NCBI RefSeq assembly: GCF_001629735.1
Contig: NZ_CP015224.1
Location: 186,001-250,000, forward strand
Direction: 5' to 3'
Source: Lysinibacillus sphaericus
Lineage (GTDB): Bacteria; Bacillota; Bacilli; Bacillales_A; Planococcaceae
DNA: 64,000 nucleotides
Shown in pieces: positions 18,552-31,932 of the stretch (position 1 is its first letter; every line of letters begins with the position of its first letter). The notes beneath the pieces were generated by a model that did not search any database, had not been told where the DNA came from, and worked only from the letters and a program-made list of their open reading frames with translations. The position numbers were made by a program, and so were the translations under genes.

Positions 18552-18576
18552 CGTATACGCAAAGAAAGTCTATACT
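18548..18576 (+). promoter_or_regulatory. SigA promoter of the pyr operon
   Basis: TTGACG at 18548-18553 and TATACT at 18571-18576, 17-base spacer. The -35 overlaps the stop codon of the upstream rluD-like gene. Transcription would start near 18584 and produce a 200-base leader before pyrR. Confidence 0.8.
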
Positions 18577-18619
18577 AACGACAGTGAATGAACAAACTAA
18601 TTAAATATTCACCTTTAAT

Positions 18620-19341
<722 letters not shown>

Positions 19342-19355
19342 AGTGAGGAAACAAA

Positions 19356-20666
19356 ATGTCAAATGCAGTATTAGATATTAAGGATAAGCCAACCCCACTT
19401 CAGCTAGTGACATTAAGCTTCCAGCATATGTTTGCCATGTTTGGGTCAACAATCTTAGTGCCACAGTTAGTAGGTCTTAGCCCTGCAATTGCCCTTTTAA
19501 CAAGTGGGATTGCAACAATATTCTTCCTATTAATTACAAAATTTCAGGTACCCGCTTACTTAGGCTCCTCCTTTGCCTTTATTGCTCCAATATTACTGGC
19601 GGCAGGTGGTTTGAATGAGGATGGTTCCAGTGTAAACCCTGGAAATGCCATGATTGGCGCAATGGCTGTCGGAATCACGTACGGAATCGTATCTTTAATC
19701 ATTTGGAAAAGTGGTTATAAGTGGATAATGAAAATTTTGCCACCGATTGTAGTAGGACCAGTAATTATGGTTATTGGACTTGGACTATCGGGTACGGCCG
19801 TGAATATGGCGATGAATGTTAACGGGGAATATAGCTTTTTACATTTCTCTGCCGCTTTAGTCACAGTCTTTACAGCAATTATCTTCACGATTTTCTTTAA
19901 AGGAATTTTAAGTACAATGCCAATTTTGATGGGCTTAATCGTAGGTTATATTTACTCCATGATTGTCGACATTGTAGATTATACACCGATTGCCAGCGCA
20001 AAATTCTTTGCTATGCCGGACTTCTTGCTACCAGGTGTACATTATGAATTTGAAATCACAACAAAAATTCTACTTGTCATGGTACCGATTGTGATCGTAA
20101 CGATTTCTGAACATATTGGTCATCAGCTTGTATTAGGGAAAGTAGTTAACCGTGATTACATTAAAGAACCTGGTTTACACCGTTCCCTACTAGGTGATGG
20201 ACTTGGCACATTCGTAAGTGCATTAATCGGTGGTCCACCTAAAACAACTTACGGTGAGAATATTGGTGTTCTAGCAATTACTCGTGTTTATAGTGTGTAC
20301 GTTATAGCAGGTGCTGCAATAGTAGCCATATTACTATCATTCTTCGGGAAAGCAATGGCAGTGATTGCAACTATTCCAACCGCAGTATTAGGTGGAGTGT
20401 CCATCTTGCTCTTCGGTATTATCGCAGCTAGTGGTTTACGTATGCTTGTAGATAATCATATTGATTTTGGAAATAGTCGTAATCTAGTGATTGCTTCAGT
20501 GATTTTAGTCATCGGGATCGGCGGTGCAAAGTTCGTCATTTCAGAATCATTGAGTATTGAAGGAATGGCACTAGCTGCCATCATCGGTGTCCTATTGAAT
20601 GCCATATTACCAGGTAAGAAGGAAGCCGAAAAACCCGTACCATACAATCAAAATAAAAATTCATAG
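19356..20666 (+). CDS. pyrP: Uracil permease PyrP (NCS2 family)
   Basis: PyrP imports uracil by proton symport. The 436-residue protein has about 12-14 hydrophobic segments and the NCS2 family motifs 'QHMFAMFGSTILVPQL' near the N-terminus, 'SEHIGHQLVLGKVV' in helix 8 and 'GGPPKTTYGENIGVLAITRV' in helix 10. The ATG follows GTGAGGA. It lies directly behind pyrR and before a second PyrR attenuator, so expression follows pyrimidine supply. Confidence 0.95.
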   Translation: MSNAVLDIKDKPTPLQLVTLSFQHMFAMFGSTILVPQLVGLSPAIALLTSGIATIFFLLITKFQVPAYLGSSFAFIAPILLAAGGLNEDGSSVNPGNAMIGAMAVGITYGIVSLIIWKSGYKWIMKILPPIVVGPVIMVIGLGLSGTAVNMAMNVNGEYSFLHFSAALVTVFTAIIFTIFFKGILSTMPILMGLIVGYIYSMIVDIVDYTPIASAKFFAMPDFLLPGVHYEFEITTKILLVMVPIVIVTISEHIGHQLVLGKVVNRDYIKEPGLHRSLLGDGLGTFVSALIGGPPKTTYGENIGVLAITRVYSVYVIAGAAIVAILLSFFGKAMAVIATIPTAVLGGVSILLFGIIAASGLRMLVDNHIDFGNSRNLVIASVILVIGIGGAKFVISESLSIEGMALAAIIGVLLNAILPGKKEAEKPVPYNQNKNS

Positions 20667-20683
20667 TAGTACCTTTTAATGAA

Positions 20684-20801
20684 TTGTCCAGAGAGGCAAA
20701 AAAAGGGAAGTTGTGGATAGGCTAAAGTAAGGATGATTCCCTGCTGTAGTTTGTCACGCCTCCTTATGCCTCGTTGATGACATCAACGGGGCTTTTACTT
20801 T
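20684..20801 (+). promoter_or_regulatory. PyrR attenuator 2, between pyrP and pyrB
   Basis: A second PyrR site with core TCCAGAGAGGC lies at 20687-20697. The terminator GCCTCGTTGATG pairs with CATCAACGGGGC (20768-20792) and is followed by TTTTACTTT. GAGGC of the binding site can pair with GCCTC at 20768-20772 or 20758-20762, giving a competing fold. This arrangement separately controls the biosynthetic genes. Confidence 0.85.
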
Positions 20802-20858
20802 ATGAAAAGAACGTCATACATAGACGTTCATGACACACAACCTTATGGGGGTCACATG

Positions 20859-21737
20859 ATGAAGAACTTATTATCGATGGAACATTTAACAACAGAAGAG
20901 ATTCACCACATCCTAGATCTTGCGCAAGCTTTTGAAAATGGTGAAACATCATCGTTATCTCGGACATACAACGTTGCCAACTTATTTTTTGAACCAAGTA
21001 CACGGACAAAATCAAGCTTCGAAATGGCTGAGCATAAAATTGGCTGTCATATCATTCCTTTCGATGCGGGATTTTCGAGTGTTACTAAAGGGGAGACCAT
21101 GTACGATACGGTCAAAACTTTAGAAATGATAGGTTTAGATGCAGTCATTATTCGAGCATCAGAGGATGAATATTATAATGAGCTACTAAATGGTATTAAT
21201 GTAGCAATCATCAATGCAGGGGACGGTGCAGGACAGCATCCATCCCAATCATTATTGGATCTATATACAATAAAAAAAGAGTTTGGGTATTTTGAAGGGC
21301 TCAATATTACGATAGTTGGAGATATCTCACATAGTCGAGTAGCAAAATCAAACGCCCATGCATTGCAACGTTTAGGGGCAAAAGTGCACTTCCTTTGTCC
21401 AGAAGAATGGGCAGGAGGATTTGAAGCGCATCATTCTTGGGATGATCTAATCGAAATTAGCGATGTCATTATGCTATTACGTGTGCAACATGAACGTCAT
21501 AAAGTAAATAAAAGCTTTTCGAAAGAAGGCTACCATCAAGAATACGGCTTAACAATAGAACGAGAAAAGCTAATGAAAGAATCAGCTATTATTATGCATC
21601 CAGCACCAGTGAATCGTGATGTAGAAATTGCTTCTGAGCTTGTAGAGTGTGGACGCTCTCGAATTTTCGAGCAGGTGCGAAATGGAGTCTATACACGGAT
21701 GGCAATTGTGGAAACAATTTTAAAGGGGAGAGAATAA
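20859..21737 (+). CDS. pyrB: Aspartate carbamoyltransferase catalytic subunit
   Basis: PyrB condenses carbamoyl phosphate with aspartate, the committed step of pyrimidine synthesis. The 292-residue protein has the carbamoyl phosphate motif '[15 protein letters not shown]', the '[18 protein letters not shown]' segment and '[11 protein letters not shown]', all active-site signatures. No pyrI regulatory subunit gene is present, as in other Firmicutes. I prefer ATG 20859 (or 20856) after GGGGG; the longer reading from 20802 starts inside the attenuator. pyrC follows after one base. Confidence 0.96.
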
Positions 21738-21738
21738 C

Positions 21739-23016
21739 ATGAAAAAAGTACTTCGAAATGTACAAATGTTAAATGAACAAGGTGAGCTGCAAACAGTCAA
21801 TATCGCCATGGCAGATGGAAAAATTACAGCAATTGGCCAAGAGGTAACGGTAGTAAATGCAGAGGTCATTGAAGGAAATGGCTTGATTGTAGCACCAGGG
21901 TTTGTCGATGTGCATACACATTTACGAGAGCCAGGCTTTGAACATAAAGAAACAATAGCGACAGGGTCTGCCTCTGCAGCAAAGGGTGGCTTTACGACAA
22001 TTTGTGCCATGCCAAATACGAAGCCGGTACCAGATTCAGTGGAAAACATGCAGCTTATTAATGGGCTGATTAAAGAAAGTGCTGTGATTCGAGTACTTCC
22101 ATACGGTTCACTAACAAAGGATATTTCTGGGGAAGTTCGAACAAATGTGGAGGAGTTAAAAGCATATGGAGCTGTAGCGTTCTCAGATGATGGTGTAGGA
22201 ATTCAGCTTGCTTCAACCATGTACGAGCAAATGAAGGATGCTGCCAAGCACGACATGGTAGTTGTGGCCCATTGCGAGGATAATTCATTAATTTATGATG
22301 GGGTTATGCATGAAGGAAAGCGTAATAAGGAGCTTGATCTTCCGGGGATTCCATCCATTTGCGAATCCGTTCAAATTGCACGAGATGTACTGCTTGCTGA
22401 GGCTGCAGGTGCACGCTACCATGTTTGTCACGTATCAACAAAAGAATCTGTTCGTGCGGTAAGAGATGCAAAGGCAGCCGGAATTCGTGTAACAGCAGAG
22501 GTTTGTCCGCATCATTTATTACTCGAAGAAATGGATATTCCATCCGATGATGCAAACTGGAAAATGAATCCACCATTGCGTGGGGCTGATGACAAAGATT
22601 CACTGCATGCAGCACTACTAGATGGAACTATCGATTGTATTGCAACAGACCATGCACCACATACAGTGGAAGAAAAATGCTGTGGTATGGTGGGGGCACC
22701 GTTTGGTATTGTAGGTTTCGAAACAGCCTTCCCACTACTATATACACAATTTGTTGAAACAGGGAAATGGACTTTAAAACAATTAATAGACTGGATGTCA
22801 GTGAAGGCAGCTGAAATTTTTGATCTACCCTATGGCACATTAGCAGTGGGTGCTTCAGCGGATATGATTTTAATAGATATTCAAAAAGAACAAACAATTG
22901 ATGCAGAAGGCTTTGTATCAAAAGGACGTAATACACCATTTAACGGTTGGGTTGCAAAAGGTTGGCCGGTCCTAACAATTTTTGAAGGAAATATCGTATA
23001 TCAGGAGGCAGAGTAA
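21739..23016 (+). CDS. pyrC: Dihydroorotase
   Basis: Dihydroorotase closes carbamoyl aspartate to dihydroorotate. The 425-residue amidohydrolase has the zinc ligands of strand 1 in '[19 protein letters not shown]', the further metal histidines in 'VVAHCEDN' and '[11 protein letters not shown]', and the catalytic aspartate in '[10 protein letters not shown]'. Length and motifs match the class I (Bacillus) enzyme. It overlaps carA by one base (TAATG), so the two are coupled. Confidence 0.96.
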
Positions 23017-24116
23017 TGAAAAAACGTTTACTAGTTTTAGAGGATGGCACAGTATTTACAGGTACAGCATTTGGGAGTGATCGCGCTTCACAAGGTGAGG
23101 TTGTATTTACGACAGGTATGACGGGATATCAAGAAACTATTTCAGACCCTTCGTTCTATGGTCAAATTGTTACATTGACGTATCCAATGGTAGGAAACTA
23201 CGGCATTAACCGAGATGATTTTGAATCCATTACGCCAGCTATACGTGGATTTGTTGTACGCGAACTTGCTAAAACGCCTTCTAACTTCCGTTGCGATTTA
23301 ACGTTAGATGAGTATTTAACATCAAAAGATATCCCGGGTATAGAGGGGATTGATACGCGTAAATTAACACGTATTATTCGTAGTAAAGGATCAGTAAAGG
23401 CGATTTTAACAGCGGCCAATGAAGAGGTAAATGTGAGTGAAGTTGTGACGCAACTGCAAGCGACACCAGCTATAACACACCATGTACGTGAAGTATCGCC
23501 AAAAGCAGCCTATCCATCACCTGGTCGAGGTAAACGAGTGGTCTTAATTGACTACGGTATGAAACATGGCATCCTTCGAGAATTAAATAAACGTGATTGT
23601 GATGTACTAGTAGTTCCTTACAATACATCAGCTGAACAAATTTTAGCTTGGCATCCAGATGGCATTATGCTCTCAAACGGACCAGGGAATCCAGAAGATG
23701 TCCAAGAGGGAATAGAAACAGTACGTAACTTAATTGGAAAAGTGCCAATGTTCGGGATTTGCTTAGGTCATCAAATCTTTTCCTTAGCAAGTGGAGCGAA
23801 AGCCTTTAAACTACCGTTTGGACACCGTGGTGGCAATCATCCAGTAAAAGATTTACGCACAGGTCGTACAGATTTAACATCTCAAAATCACGGCTACGCT
23901 ATTGATATCGAATCATTACAAGATACTGATCTAGAATTAACACATATCGCCTTAAATGATGGTACGTGTGAAGGGGTACGTCATAAAAAATATCCAATTT
24001 TTACGGTACAATACCATCCAGAAGCATCACCAGGACCAGAAGATTCAAACCACTTATTTGATGAATTTATTGAAATGATGGAAGTAGAAGCAGGGAAGGG
24101 GAAACAACATGCCTAA
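23016..24116 (+). CDS. carA: Carbamoyl-phosphate synthase small chain
   Basis: CarA (PyrAA) is the glutaminase subunit that supplies ammonia to CarB. The 366-residue protein has the small-subunit N-domain with '[20 protein letters not shown]', and a C-terminal class I glutamine amidotransferase with nucleophile Cys in '[13 protein letters not shown]' and the His/Glu pair in '[11 protein letters not shown]'. It overlaps carB by eight bases. As part of the pyr operon it is the pyrimidine-controlled enzyme; no arginine-specific carA copy is in this window. Confidence 0.97.
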   Translation: MKKRLLVLEDGTVFTGTAFGSDRASQGEVVFTTGMTGYQETISDPSFYGQIVTLTYPMVGNYGINRDDFESITPAIRGFVVRELAKTPSNFRCDLTLDEYLTSKDIPGIEGIDTRKLTRIIRSKGSVKAILTAANEEVNVSEVVTQLQATPAITHHVREVSPKAAYPSPGRGKRVVLIDYGMKHGILRELNKRDCDVLVVPYNTSAEQILAWHPDGIMLSNGPGNPEDVQEGIETVRNLIGKVPMFGICLGHQIFSLASGAKAFKLPFGHRGGNHPVKDLRTGRTDLTSQNHGYAIDIESLQDTDLELTHIALNDGTCEGVRHKKYPIFTVQYHPEASPGPEDSNHLFDEFIEMMEVEAGKGKQHA

Positions 24117-27100
24117 ACGTACAGATATTGAAACAATTTTAGTAATCGGCTCAGGCCCAATCGTCATCGGGCAAGCAGCAGAATTTGACTACGCAGGAAC
24201 ACAAGCTTGTTTGTCATTAAAAGAAGAGGGCTACCGTGTTATCTTAATTAACTCAAACCCTGCCACAATTATGACAGATACAGAAATTGCGGACAAAGTT
24301 TATATCGAACCGATTTCTCTTGATTTTGTATCTCGTATTTTACGTAAAGAACGCCCAGATGCTATTTTGCCAACACTTGGTGGTCAAACTGGTCTTAACA
24401 TGGCGATTGAATTAGATAAATCAGGCATTCTAGATGAGCTGGGTATAGAAATCCTTGGTACAAAACTAGATGCTATTCATAAAGCAGAGGACCGAGATTT
24501 ATTCCGTAACTTAATGTACGAATTAGGTGCTCCAGTACCTGAGTCTGATATTATTCATTCCTTAGACGAAGCGAAAAGATTTGTAGTCAAAATTGGTTAC
24601 CCTGTTATTGTTCGTCCAGCCTTTACGCTTGGTGGTACAGGAGGCGGCATTTGCTACAATGATCAGGATTTAGAGGAAATCGTAACATCCGGTCTTAAAT
24701 ATTCACCAGTAACACAATGTTTACTAGAAAAATCTATTGCAGGCTATAAAGAGATAGAATATGAAGTAATGCGCGATGCAGTGGACAATGCCATTGTAGT
24801 ATGTAACATGGAAAATGTTGACCCAGTAGGAATTCACACGGGGGATTCGATTGTAGTAGCACCGACTCAAACTCTCTCGGATCGTGAAAATCAAATGCTA
24901 CGTAATATTTCATTAGATATTATTCGTGCGTTAAAAATTGAAGGTGGCTGTAACGTCCAACTAGCACTTGATCCATATAGCTTCAACTACTATGTAATTG
25001 AAGTAAATCCGCGTGTATCACGTTCTTCTGCGCTAGCTTCTAAAGCAACAGGCTATCCAATTGCTAAGCTAGCAGCAAAAATTGCAGTTGGTTTAACATT
25101 AGATGAAATTAAAAACCCTGTAACAGGATCAACCTATGCTTGCTTTGAGCCAGCTCTTGACTATATTGTCGCTAAAATCCCACGCTGGCCATTCGACAAA
25201 TTCGAATCAGCAAAGCGTAATCTTGGCACGCAAATGAAAGCTACTGGTGAAGTGATGGCACTAGGCCGTACATTCGAGGAAGCCATGTTAAAGGCGGTTC
25301 GTTCACTTGAAACAGGTCAAGTACACTTAGAGCTAAAGCACGCTGAAGACAACTCGGATTCTTGGATTGAAAAACGTATCCGCAAGGCTGGGGATGAGCG
25401 TTTATTCTTCATCGGTGAAGCATTACGCCGTGGTGTGACAATTGAACAAATCCATGAATGGTCAGCTATTGACTTATTCTTCTTAAACAAATTTAAAAAC
25501 ATTGTAGATATGGAACAAACGCTAGCTGACCATAAAAATGATAAAGAAGTGCTTCGTACAGCAAAACGTTTAGGCTTTGCAGATAAGAAAATTGCTGAGC
25601 TTTGGGACACGACAGAAGAAGCCATCTACGCATATCGTAAAGAGCAAGGTATTATTCCTGTCTATAAAATGGTTGATACATGTGCAGCAGAGTTTGAATC
25701 TGAAACACCTTACTTCTACGGCACATATGAGGAAGAAAACGAATCCATTAAGTCAGAAAAACCTTCTGTAGTAGTACTAGGTTCAGGACCTATCCGCATT
25801 GGACAGGGGGTAGAATTCGACTATGCTACCGTCCATTCAGTATGGGCCATTCAAGAGGCAGGCTATGAAGCTATCATTATCAACTCAAATCCAGAAACAG
25901 TGTCTACGGACTTCTCAATTTCCGATAAATTATACTTCGAGCCATTAACAATCGAGGATGTTATGCATATTATCGACTTAGAACAGCCAATTGGAGTTGT
26001 TGTTCAATTCGGTGGTCAAACTGCGATTAACCTTGCCGATAAGTTAGCTGCAAATGGTGTGAAAATCCTAGGAACTTCTCTAGAGGATATCGACCGTGCA
26101 GAAAACCGCGATAAATTCGAACAGGCTTTACGTGACTTAAACATTCCACAGCCACAGGGTGAAACAGCGGTTTCTACAGTTGAAGCACTTGCCATTGGTG
26201 AGCGTCTGGGCTTCCCGGTACTTGTCCGTCCTTCCTATGTTCTAGGTGGACGTGCAATGGAAATTGTTTACAACCAAGAAGAATTACAGCACTATATGGA
26301 GAACGCAGTGGAAGCATCTCCAGATCATCCGGTATTAGTGGACCGTTATCTAACAGGGCAGGAAATTGAAGTAGATGCTATCTGTGATGGAGAACATGTA
26401 TTAATCCCAGGTATTATGGAGCATATTGAGCGCGCAGGGGTTCACTCTGGTGACTCTATATCAGTTTACCCACCACAGAAATTAACACAGTATCAAAAAG
26501 ATACATTAGTAGATTATACAACACGTCTTGCAAAAGGTCTTGGAATCGTAGGCTTAATGAACATTCAATATGTAATTTCCCAAGGTGAGGTATATGTCAT
26601 TGAGGTGAACCCACGTTCATCACGTACAGTACCATTCTTAAGTAAAATTACAAATATCCCTATGGCTAATATTGCAACGAAAGCAATTCTAGGGAAATCG
26701 ATTGTCGAGCAGGGCTATCCAACAGGATTAGCCCCTGAGCAAAAAGGTGTATTTGTGAAAGTACCAGTGTTCTCATTTGCCAAACTACGCCGTGTAGATA
26801 TAACATTAGGCCCTGAAATGAAATCTACTGGGGAAGTAATGGGCAAAGATGCAACATTAGAAAAAGCACTTTACAAAGGCTTAGTTGCAGCAGGAATGGA
26901 AATTCGCACAGAAGGAACAGTATTGTTTACGGTATCTGATAAGGATAAAGAAGAAGCAATCGCATTAGCAAAACGTTTCTCAACAGTAGGCTATCGCATT
27001 GTAGCTACTGAGGGAACAGCAAAAGCATTTGAAGCTGCTGGAGTGCGCACGGATGTTGTTGGCAAGATTGGTGCGAAGGGACAAACACTGATTGATTTAA

Positions 27101-27306
27101 TCCAAAATGGCGAAGCTCAGCTTGTCGTTAATACATTAACAAAAGGTAAGCAACCAGCTCGAGATGGTTTCCGAATTCGTCGTGAGTCTGTAGAAAATGG
27201 CGTACCTTGTCTCACATCTTTAGATACGGCAGAAGCAATGGTACGTGTCATTGAATCTATGACATTTACAGCAGAAGAAATGCCAAAAGCGGAGGTAGTA
27301 CACTAA
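24109..27306 (+). CDS. carB: Carbamoyl-phosphate synthase large chain
   Basis: CarB (PyrAB) makes carbamoyl phosphate from bicarbonate, ammonia and two ATP. The 1065-residue protein shows the internal duplication expected: two ATP-grasp halves, with '[20 protein letters not shown]' near residue 14 and '[20 protein letters not shown]' near residue 560, each followed by 'VIEVNPR' sites. The C-terminal MGS-like domain (about 930-1060), with '[18 protein letters not shown]', is where allosteric effectors bind. Start ATG 24109 follows AGGGAAGGGG inside the end of carA. Confidence 0.98.
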   Translation: MPKRTDIETILVIGSGPIVIGQAAEFDYAGTQACLSLKEEGYRVILINSNPATIMTDTEIADKVYIEPISLDFVSRILRKERPDAILPTLGGQTGLNMAIELDKSGILDELGIEILGTKLDAIHKAEDRDLFRNLMYELGAPVPESDIIHSLDEAKRFVVKIGYPVIVRPAFTLGGTGGGICYNDQDLEEIVTSGLKYSPVTQCLLEKSIAGYKEIEYEVMRDAVDNAIVVCNMENVDPVGIHTGDSIVVAPTQTLSDRENQMLRNISLDIIRALKIEGGCNVQLALDPYSFNYYVIEVNPRVSRSSALASKATGYPIAKLAAKIAVGLTLDEIKNPVTGSTYACFEPALDYIVAKIPRWPFDKFESAKRNLGTQMKATGEVMALGRTFEEAMLKAVRSLETGQVHLELKHAEDNSDSWIEKRIRKAGDERLFFIGEALRRGVTIEQIHEWSAIDLFFLNKFKNIVDMEQTLADHKNDKEVLRTAKRLGFADKKIAELWDTTEEAIYAYRKEQGIIPVYKMVDTCAAEFESETPYFYGTYEEENESIKSEKPSVVVLGSGPIRIGQGVEFDYATVHSVWAIQEAGYEAIIINSNPETVSTDFSISDKLYFEPLTIEDVMHIIDLEQPIGVVVQFGGQTAINLADKLAANGVKILGTSLEDIDRAENRDKFEQALRDLNIPQPQGETAVSTVEALAIGERLGFPVLVRPSYVLGGRAMEIVYNQEELQHYMENAVEASPDHPVLVDRYLTGQEIEVDAICDGEHVLIPGIMEHIERAGVHSGDSISVYPPQKLTQYQKDTLVDYTTRLAKGLGIVGLMNIQYVISQGEVYVIEVNPRSSRTVPFLSKITNIPMANIATKAILGKSIVEQGYPTGLAPEQKGVFVKVPVFSFAKLRRVDITLGPEMKSTGEVMGKDATLEKALYKGLVAAGMEIRTEGTVLFTVSDKDKEEAIALAKRFSTVGYRIVATEGTAKAFEAAGVRTDVVGKIGAKGQTLIDLIQNGEAQLVVNTLTKGKQPARDGFRIRRESVENGVPCLTSLDTAEAMVRVIESMTFTAEEMPKAEVVH

Positions 27307-27307
27307 T

Positions 27308-28988
<1,681 letters not shown>

Positions 28989-28989
<1 letters not shown>

Positions 28990-29693
28990 TGAATACTAAG
29001 CCTATACTAGCATTAGATTTTCCAGGAGAAAAAGAAGTATTCGATTTCTTAAAGCACTTCCATGAGCCTCTTTTCGTGAAAATTGGAATGGAATTATATA
29101 TGCAAGAAGGGCCTGATATTGTACGCAAAGTAAAAGAGTTAGGTCATGATGTTTTCCTTGATTTAAAACTACATGATATCCCGAATACAGTATTCTCTGC
29201 TATGAAGGGCTTAGCCAAACTAGGAGTGAATTTAGTAAATGTCCATGCGGCAGGTGGACGTCCAATGATGGAGGCTGCCCTAGAGGGTCTAGAAGCAGGA
29301 ACACCTGTAGGCAAAGAACGTCCAGCATTAATTGCTGTAACACAATTAACATCCACAACAGAGGAGCAAATGCAGACGGAGCAAAGAATTGCTTTATCCT
29401 TACAGGAGTCTGTTCTACATTATGCACGTCTAACAAAACAAGCTGCCTTACAGGGTGTCGTTTGTTCGGTACATGAGGCTAAGGCAATAGCTGAAGTGTG
29501 TGGAGAGGATTTTCTTCGGGTAACACCAGGAATTCGTCTAGCCGGTGGCGCTGCACACGATCAAAAACGTATTGCCACACCGGATGGAGCAAAACGTGAA
29601 GGTTCGTCACTCATCGTTGTTGGACGTGCTGTAACAGGTGCACAGGATCCAGTAGCGGCATATAAAATCGTAAGTGAATTATGGGAGGCATAA
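28989..29693 (+). CDS. pyrF: Orotidine 5'-phosphate decarboxylase
   Basis: PyrF decarboxylates OMP to UMP, the last step of the pathway. The 234-residue protein has the catalytic Lys/Asp set in '[14 protein letters not shown]' and the phosphate-binding end '[14 protein letters not shown]'. I use ATG 28989, which overlaps the pyrD stop by one base and lies behind GGAAGGAG; a TTG three bases earlier is the alternative. It is directly followed by pyrE. Confidence 0.96.
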
Positions 29694-30326
29694 ATGATGA
29701 CATTACAGAATGAAATTGCACACGCTATGCTAAAGGTGGGTGCTGTAGAATTAAATCCAACAGAATTATTTACATGGGCATCTGGTATAAAATCACCTAT
29801 TTACTGTGATACACGTTTAACAATCTCTGACCCTGTTATTCGTAAACAACTTGCGACTGGCTTAGCAGCTGTAATTAAAGAGCATTTTGGAGCGACTGAA
29901 ATAGTAGCTGGTACAGCAACAGCAGGTATCCCACATGCAGCATGGGTAAGTGATATTTTAGAATTACCAATGGTCTATGTACGCTCTAAAGCGAAAGAAC
30001 ATGGCCGTGGCAATCAAATTGAAGGAAAATACGCAGCGGGCCAAAAAGTAGTTGTGGTGGAGGATATCGTTTCTACTGGTGGTTCTTCCATTACAGCAGT
30101 TGAAGCATTGCGTGCAGCAGGCTGTGAAGTACTAGGAGTTGTTTGTGTCTACACATATAATCTTCCACGAGCTGAACAAGCATTTGATGAAGCTGGCATC
30201 CAATATGTCTCCTTAACTAATTTCGATTATCTGATTGAGGCAGCAAATGAATCAGGTGCTATTAGAGAAGAAGATATTCCATTCTTAAAAGAGTGGCATG
30301 CGAAATTAAAGGCAGGAGAGCTATAA
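29694..30326 (+). CDS. pyrE: Orotate phosphoribosyltransferase
   Basis: PyrE joins orotate with PRPP to make OMP. The 210-residue protein has the PRPP motif 'VVVVEDIVSTGGSSITAVEA' (about 118-137) and the 'YVRSKAKEHGRGNQIEG' flexible loop carrying the catalytic lysine and histidine. The start is either of two adjacent ATGs (29694 or 29697) after GGGAGGC. It is the last gene of the pyr operon and is followed at once by a strong terminator. Confidence 0.96.
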   Translation: MMTLQNEIAHAMLKVGAVELNPTELFTWASGIKSPIYCDTRLTISDPVIRKQLATGLAAVIKEHFGATEIVAGTATAGIPHAAWVSDILELPMVYVRSKAKEHGRGNQIEGKYAAGQKVVVVEDIVSTGGSSITAVEALRAAGCEVLGVVCVYTYNLPRAEQAFDEAGIQYVSLTNFDYLIEAANESGAIREEDIPFLKEWHAKLKAGEL

Positions 30327-30372
30327 TAAAAAGCTGTTCTACTGGTTATTTGACCTGTAGAACAGCTTTTTT
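30327..30372 (+). terminator. Rho-independent terminator of the pyr operon
   Basis: AAAAAGCTGTTCTAC pairs with GTAGAACAGCTTTTT around a 14-base loop, starting at the pyrE stop. The symmetrical A and T runs also make it usable by the convergent MBL-fold gene. Confidence 0.92.
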
Positions 30373-30399
30373 CTTCCTATTTAAATAGGGAGAGGGTAT

Positions 30400-31188
30400 T
30401 TAAAATTGAATACTAAAGCCATTAAAACGATGTATACCTGTCCCAAAATGTACTAGATTGTTTTTTCGAAGTGTAATAACTGCCTTTTTTACCTCTAATA
30501 AGATAGAAGGGTCAAGACCTAATGTGTGATGAGAACCAAAAATTTTCGTAAGCGAAGATAAGTTAGCTATTTTTTCTAAAGATTGGACTAAATCCTCGGG
30601 GCTAGTAGTTGGAAAAAATGCATAAATAGGTGCTTGATCATATAGTAAGTCCCCAGTAAACAAATAGCCATATTTATGATCCAAAAGAGCAATATGGCCA
30701 GGAGAATGCCCTGGTGTGTGGAGTATAGATAATTTTCGGTTCCCTATATCTATAATATCACCATCTTCTAAAACACCAGAAGGCTGTCCCTGAAAAGGCT
30801 TGTAGTCCGAAGGATTAAACGTTTTAGGTGTAGGTATCGTAATATTACGGCCAACATCCGTTCTAATCTGTTCGATAGATAATTTAGGGATACCATGGAT
30901 TAGCCAATCAACCTCATCTTTATGAACATAAATATCATCAAACGCTCCGTGACTGCCAATATGATCCCAATGAACATGTGTTGTAATCACAGAAATGGGC
31001 AAAGAGGTTAATTGTTTACTAATCCTTTGAATATTATCAATCCCAAGACCTGTATCAATAAGAACAGCTTGTTTCTCCCCAAGCAATAAAAAGGAATGCA
31101 CCTTTTCCCAATGACCATATTCACTTATAGCATACGTTTCATTATTGATTTCCTCTACAGTAAACCATGCATCATTAATTTTTGCCAT
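30400..31188 (-). CDS. MBL-fold metallo-hydrolase
   Basis: The 262-residue protein has the metallo-beta-lactamase fold metal motif 'TTHVHWDHIGSH' (HxHxDH), a second histidine in 'LHTPGHSPGHIALLD' and an aspartate in 'GYLFTGDLLYD', so it should bind two metal ions. The gene order gives no partner: the pyr operon converges on it and the peptide transporter leads away. It could be a glyoxalase II-like, lactonase-like or other hydrolase; I cannot choose. The start ATG 31188 is preceded by AAGGAAAGG; a TTG at 31197 is possible. Confidence 0.8.
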   Translation of the reverse strand: MAKINDAWFTVEEINNETYAISEYGHWEKVHSFLLLGEKQAVLIDTGLGIDNIQRISKQLTSLPISVITTHVHWDHIGSHGAFDDIYVHKDEVDWLIHGIPKLSIEQIRTDVGRNITIPTPKTFNPSDYKPFQGQPSGVLEDGDIIDIGNRKLSILHTPGHSPGHIALLDHKYGYLFTGDLLYDQAPIYAFFPTTSPEDLVQSLEKIANLSSLTKIFGSHHTLGLDPSILLEVKKAVITLRKNNLVHFGTGIHRFNGFSIQF

Positions 31189-31765
31189 GACAGCCAACCT
31201 TTCCTTATGTTGAAATGAAAAATAATATAATAAAACTTTGTCATTGGAAATTTTAACATAAAATCATGTAATTTCCTTTTAAAATATTCTAAATAGTATT
31301 TCTATATTGAATATTAAAGAAAAATTCGGCAATTAGGAATAATTAAGAAGTATGGTAGATAGCTATAAACTAAAAGCTTTAAATTGTTTTCTTAAAGTAA
31401 TTTGAAATATTAGCACTTCAACGTCCAAAATTATTCATTGAAAATAAAAATGTGTGAAATATAATTTTTCTATAAAAGTTAATTTGTTATTTTTTGCTAT
31501 AAAACACTCATTTATTTGAGTTTAACTGTGTTTTATTTGTAAAAGTAAATTTGTGGTATGAATTTTTTTGTTATATTTGAATAATTTATTTTTGTATAAA
31601 TTATAACTTTGTAAAGATAAAGTAAAATATTTCTTAAAACGAAAATATAAAACGAGCATTTTTTAGAGGGAGATGTCTGGTGGAAATTTATAAGCTGGAT
31701 TGAAATAATTTGAAAAAGGGACTTGCGTTTATACATGTTTTCTAGCTAAAATAATAGCACAGTTT

Positions 31766-31780
31766 AATTTTCAGATAATT
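31766..31780 (+). promoter_or_regulatory. CodY-like box 1
   Basis: AATTTTCAGATAATT matches the CodY consensus AATTTTCWGAAAATT at 14 of 15 positions. It lies 167 bases before the first peptide-transporter gene and about 100 bases upstream of the putative -10. Confidence 0.6.
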
Positions 31781-31877
31781 CTATCAGCAACTGACGAGTT
31801 GAAGGCGAAAAAATTATTAAAATCATACTTGCCAATATAAAAATGAGGGGAGAAGAGAGAAAAACTAAATATGATTC

Positions 31878-31886
31878 TGATATAAA
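31878..31886 (+). promoter_or_regulatory. Candidate extended -10 for the first peptide transporter
   Basis: TGATATAAA has the extended -10 form (TGn plus TATAAA), 47 bases before the first transporter gene. There is no good -35 at 17 bases. Its position between two CodY-like boxes supports it. Confidence 0.4.
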
Positions 31887-31896
31887 GTATCGTTTG

Positions 31897-31911
31897 TATT
31901 TTCAGAATATT
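31897..31911 (+). promoter_or_regulatory. CodY-like box 2
   Basis: TATTTTCAGAATATT matches the CodY consensus at 13 of 15 positions. It lies about 10 bases downstream of the candidate -10, where bound CodY would block transcription. Confidence 0.55.
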
Positions 31912-31932
31912 GAATTATAGAGGAGAGATTGT

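Larger units (their letters stand above)
31189..31932. other. AT-rich intergenic region between MBL gene and peptide transporter
   Basis: This stretch of more than 700 bases is strongly AT-rich. I find no convincing gene; a minus-strand reading at 31533-31736 has a composition typical of chance translation and no ribosome site that I can support. The last 170 bases contain the regulatory sites listed separately (two CodY-like boxes and an extended -10). The rest shows no repeat, terminator or RNA motif that I recognise. Confidence 0.5.

Noticed and set aside
31533-31736. Minus-strand open frame of 67 codons in the AT-rich gap
   Set aside because: Composition is dominated by I, K, F, Y and N as expected from random AT-rich DNA, with no ribosome site or recognisable motif.
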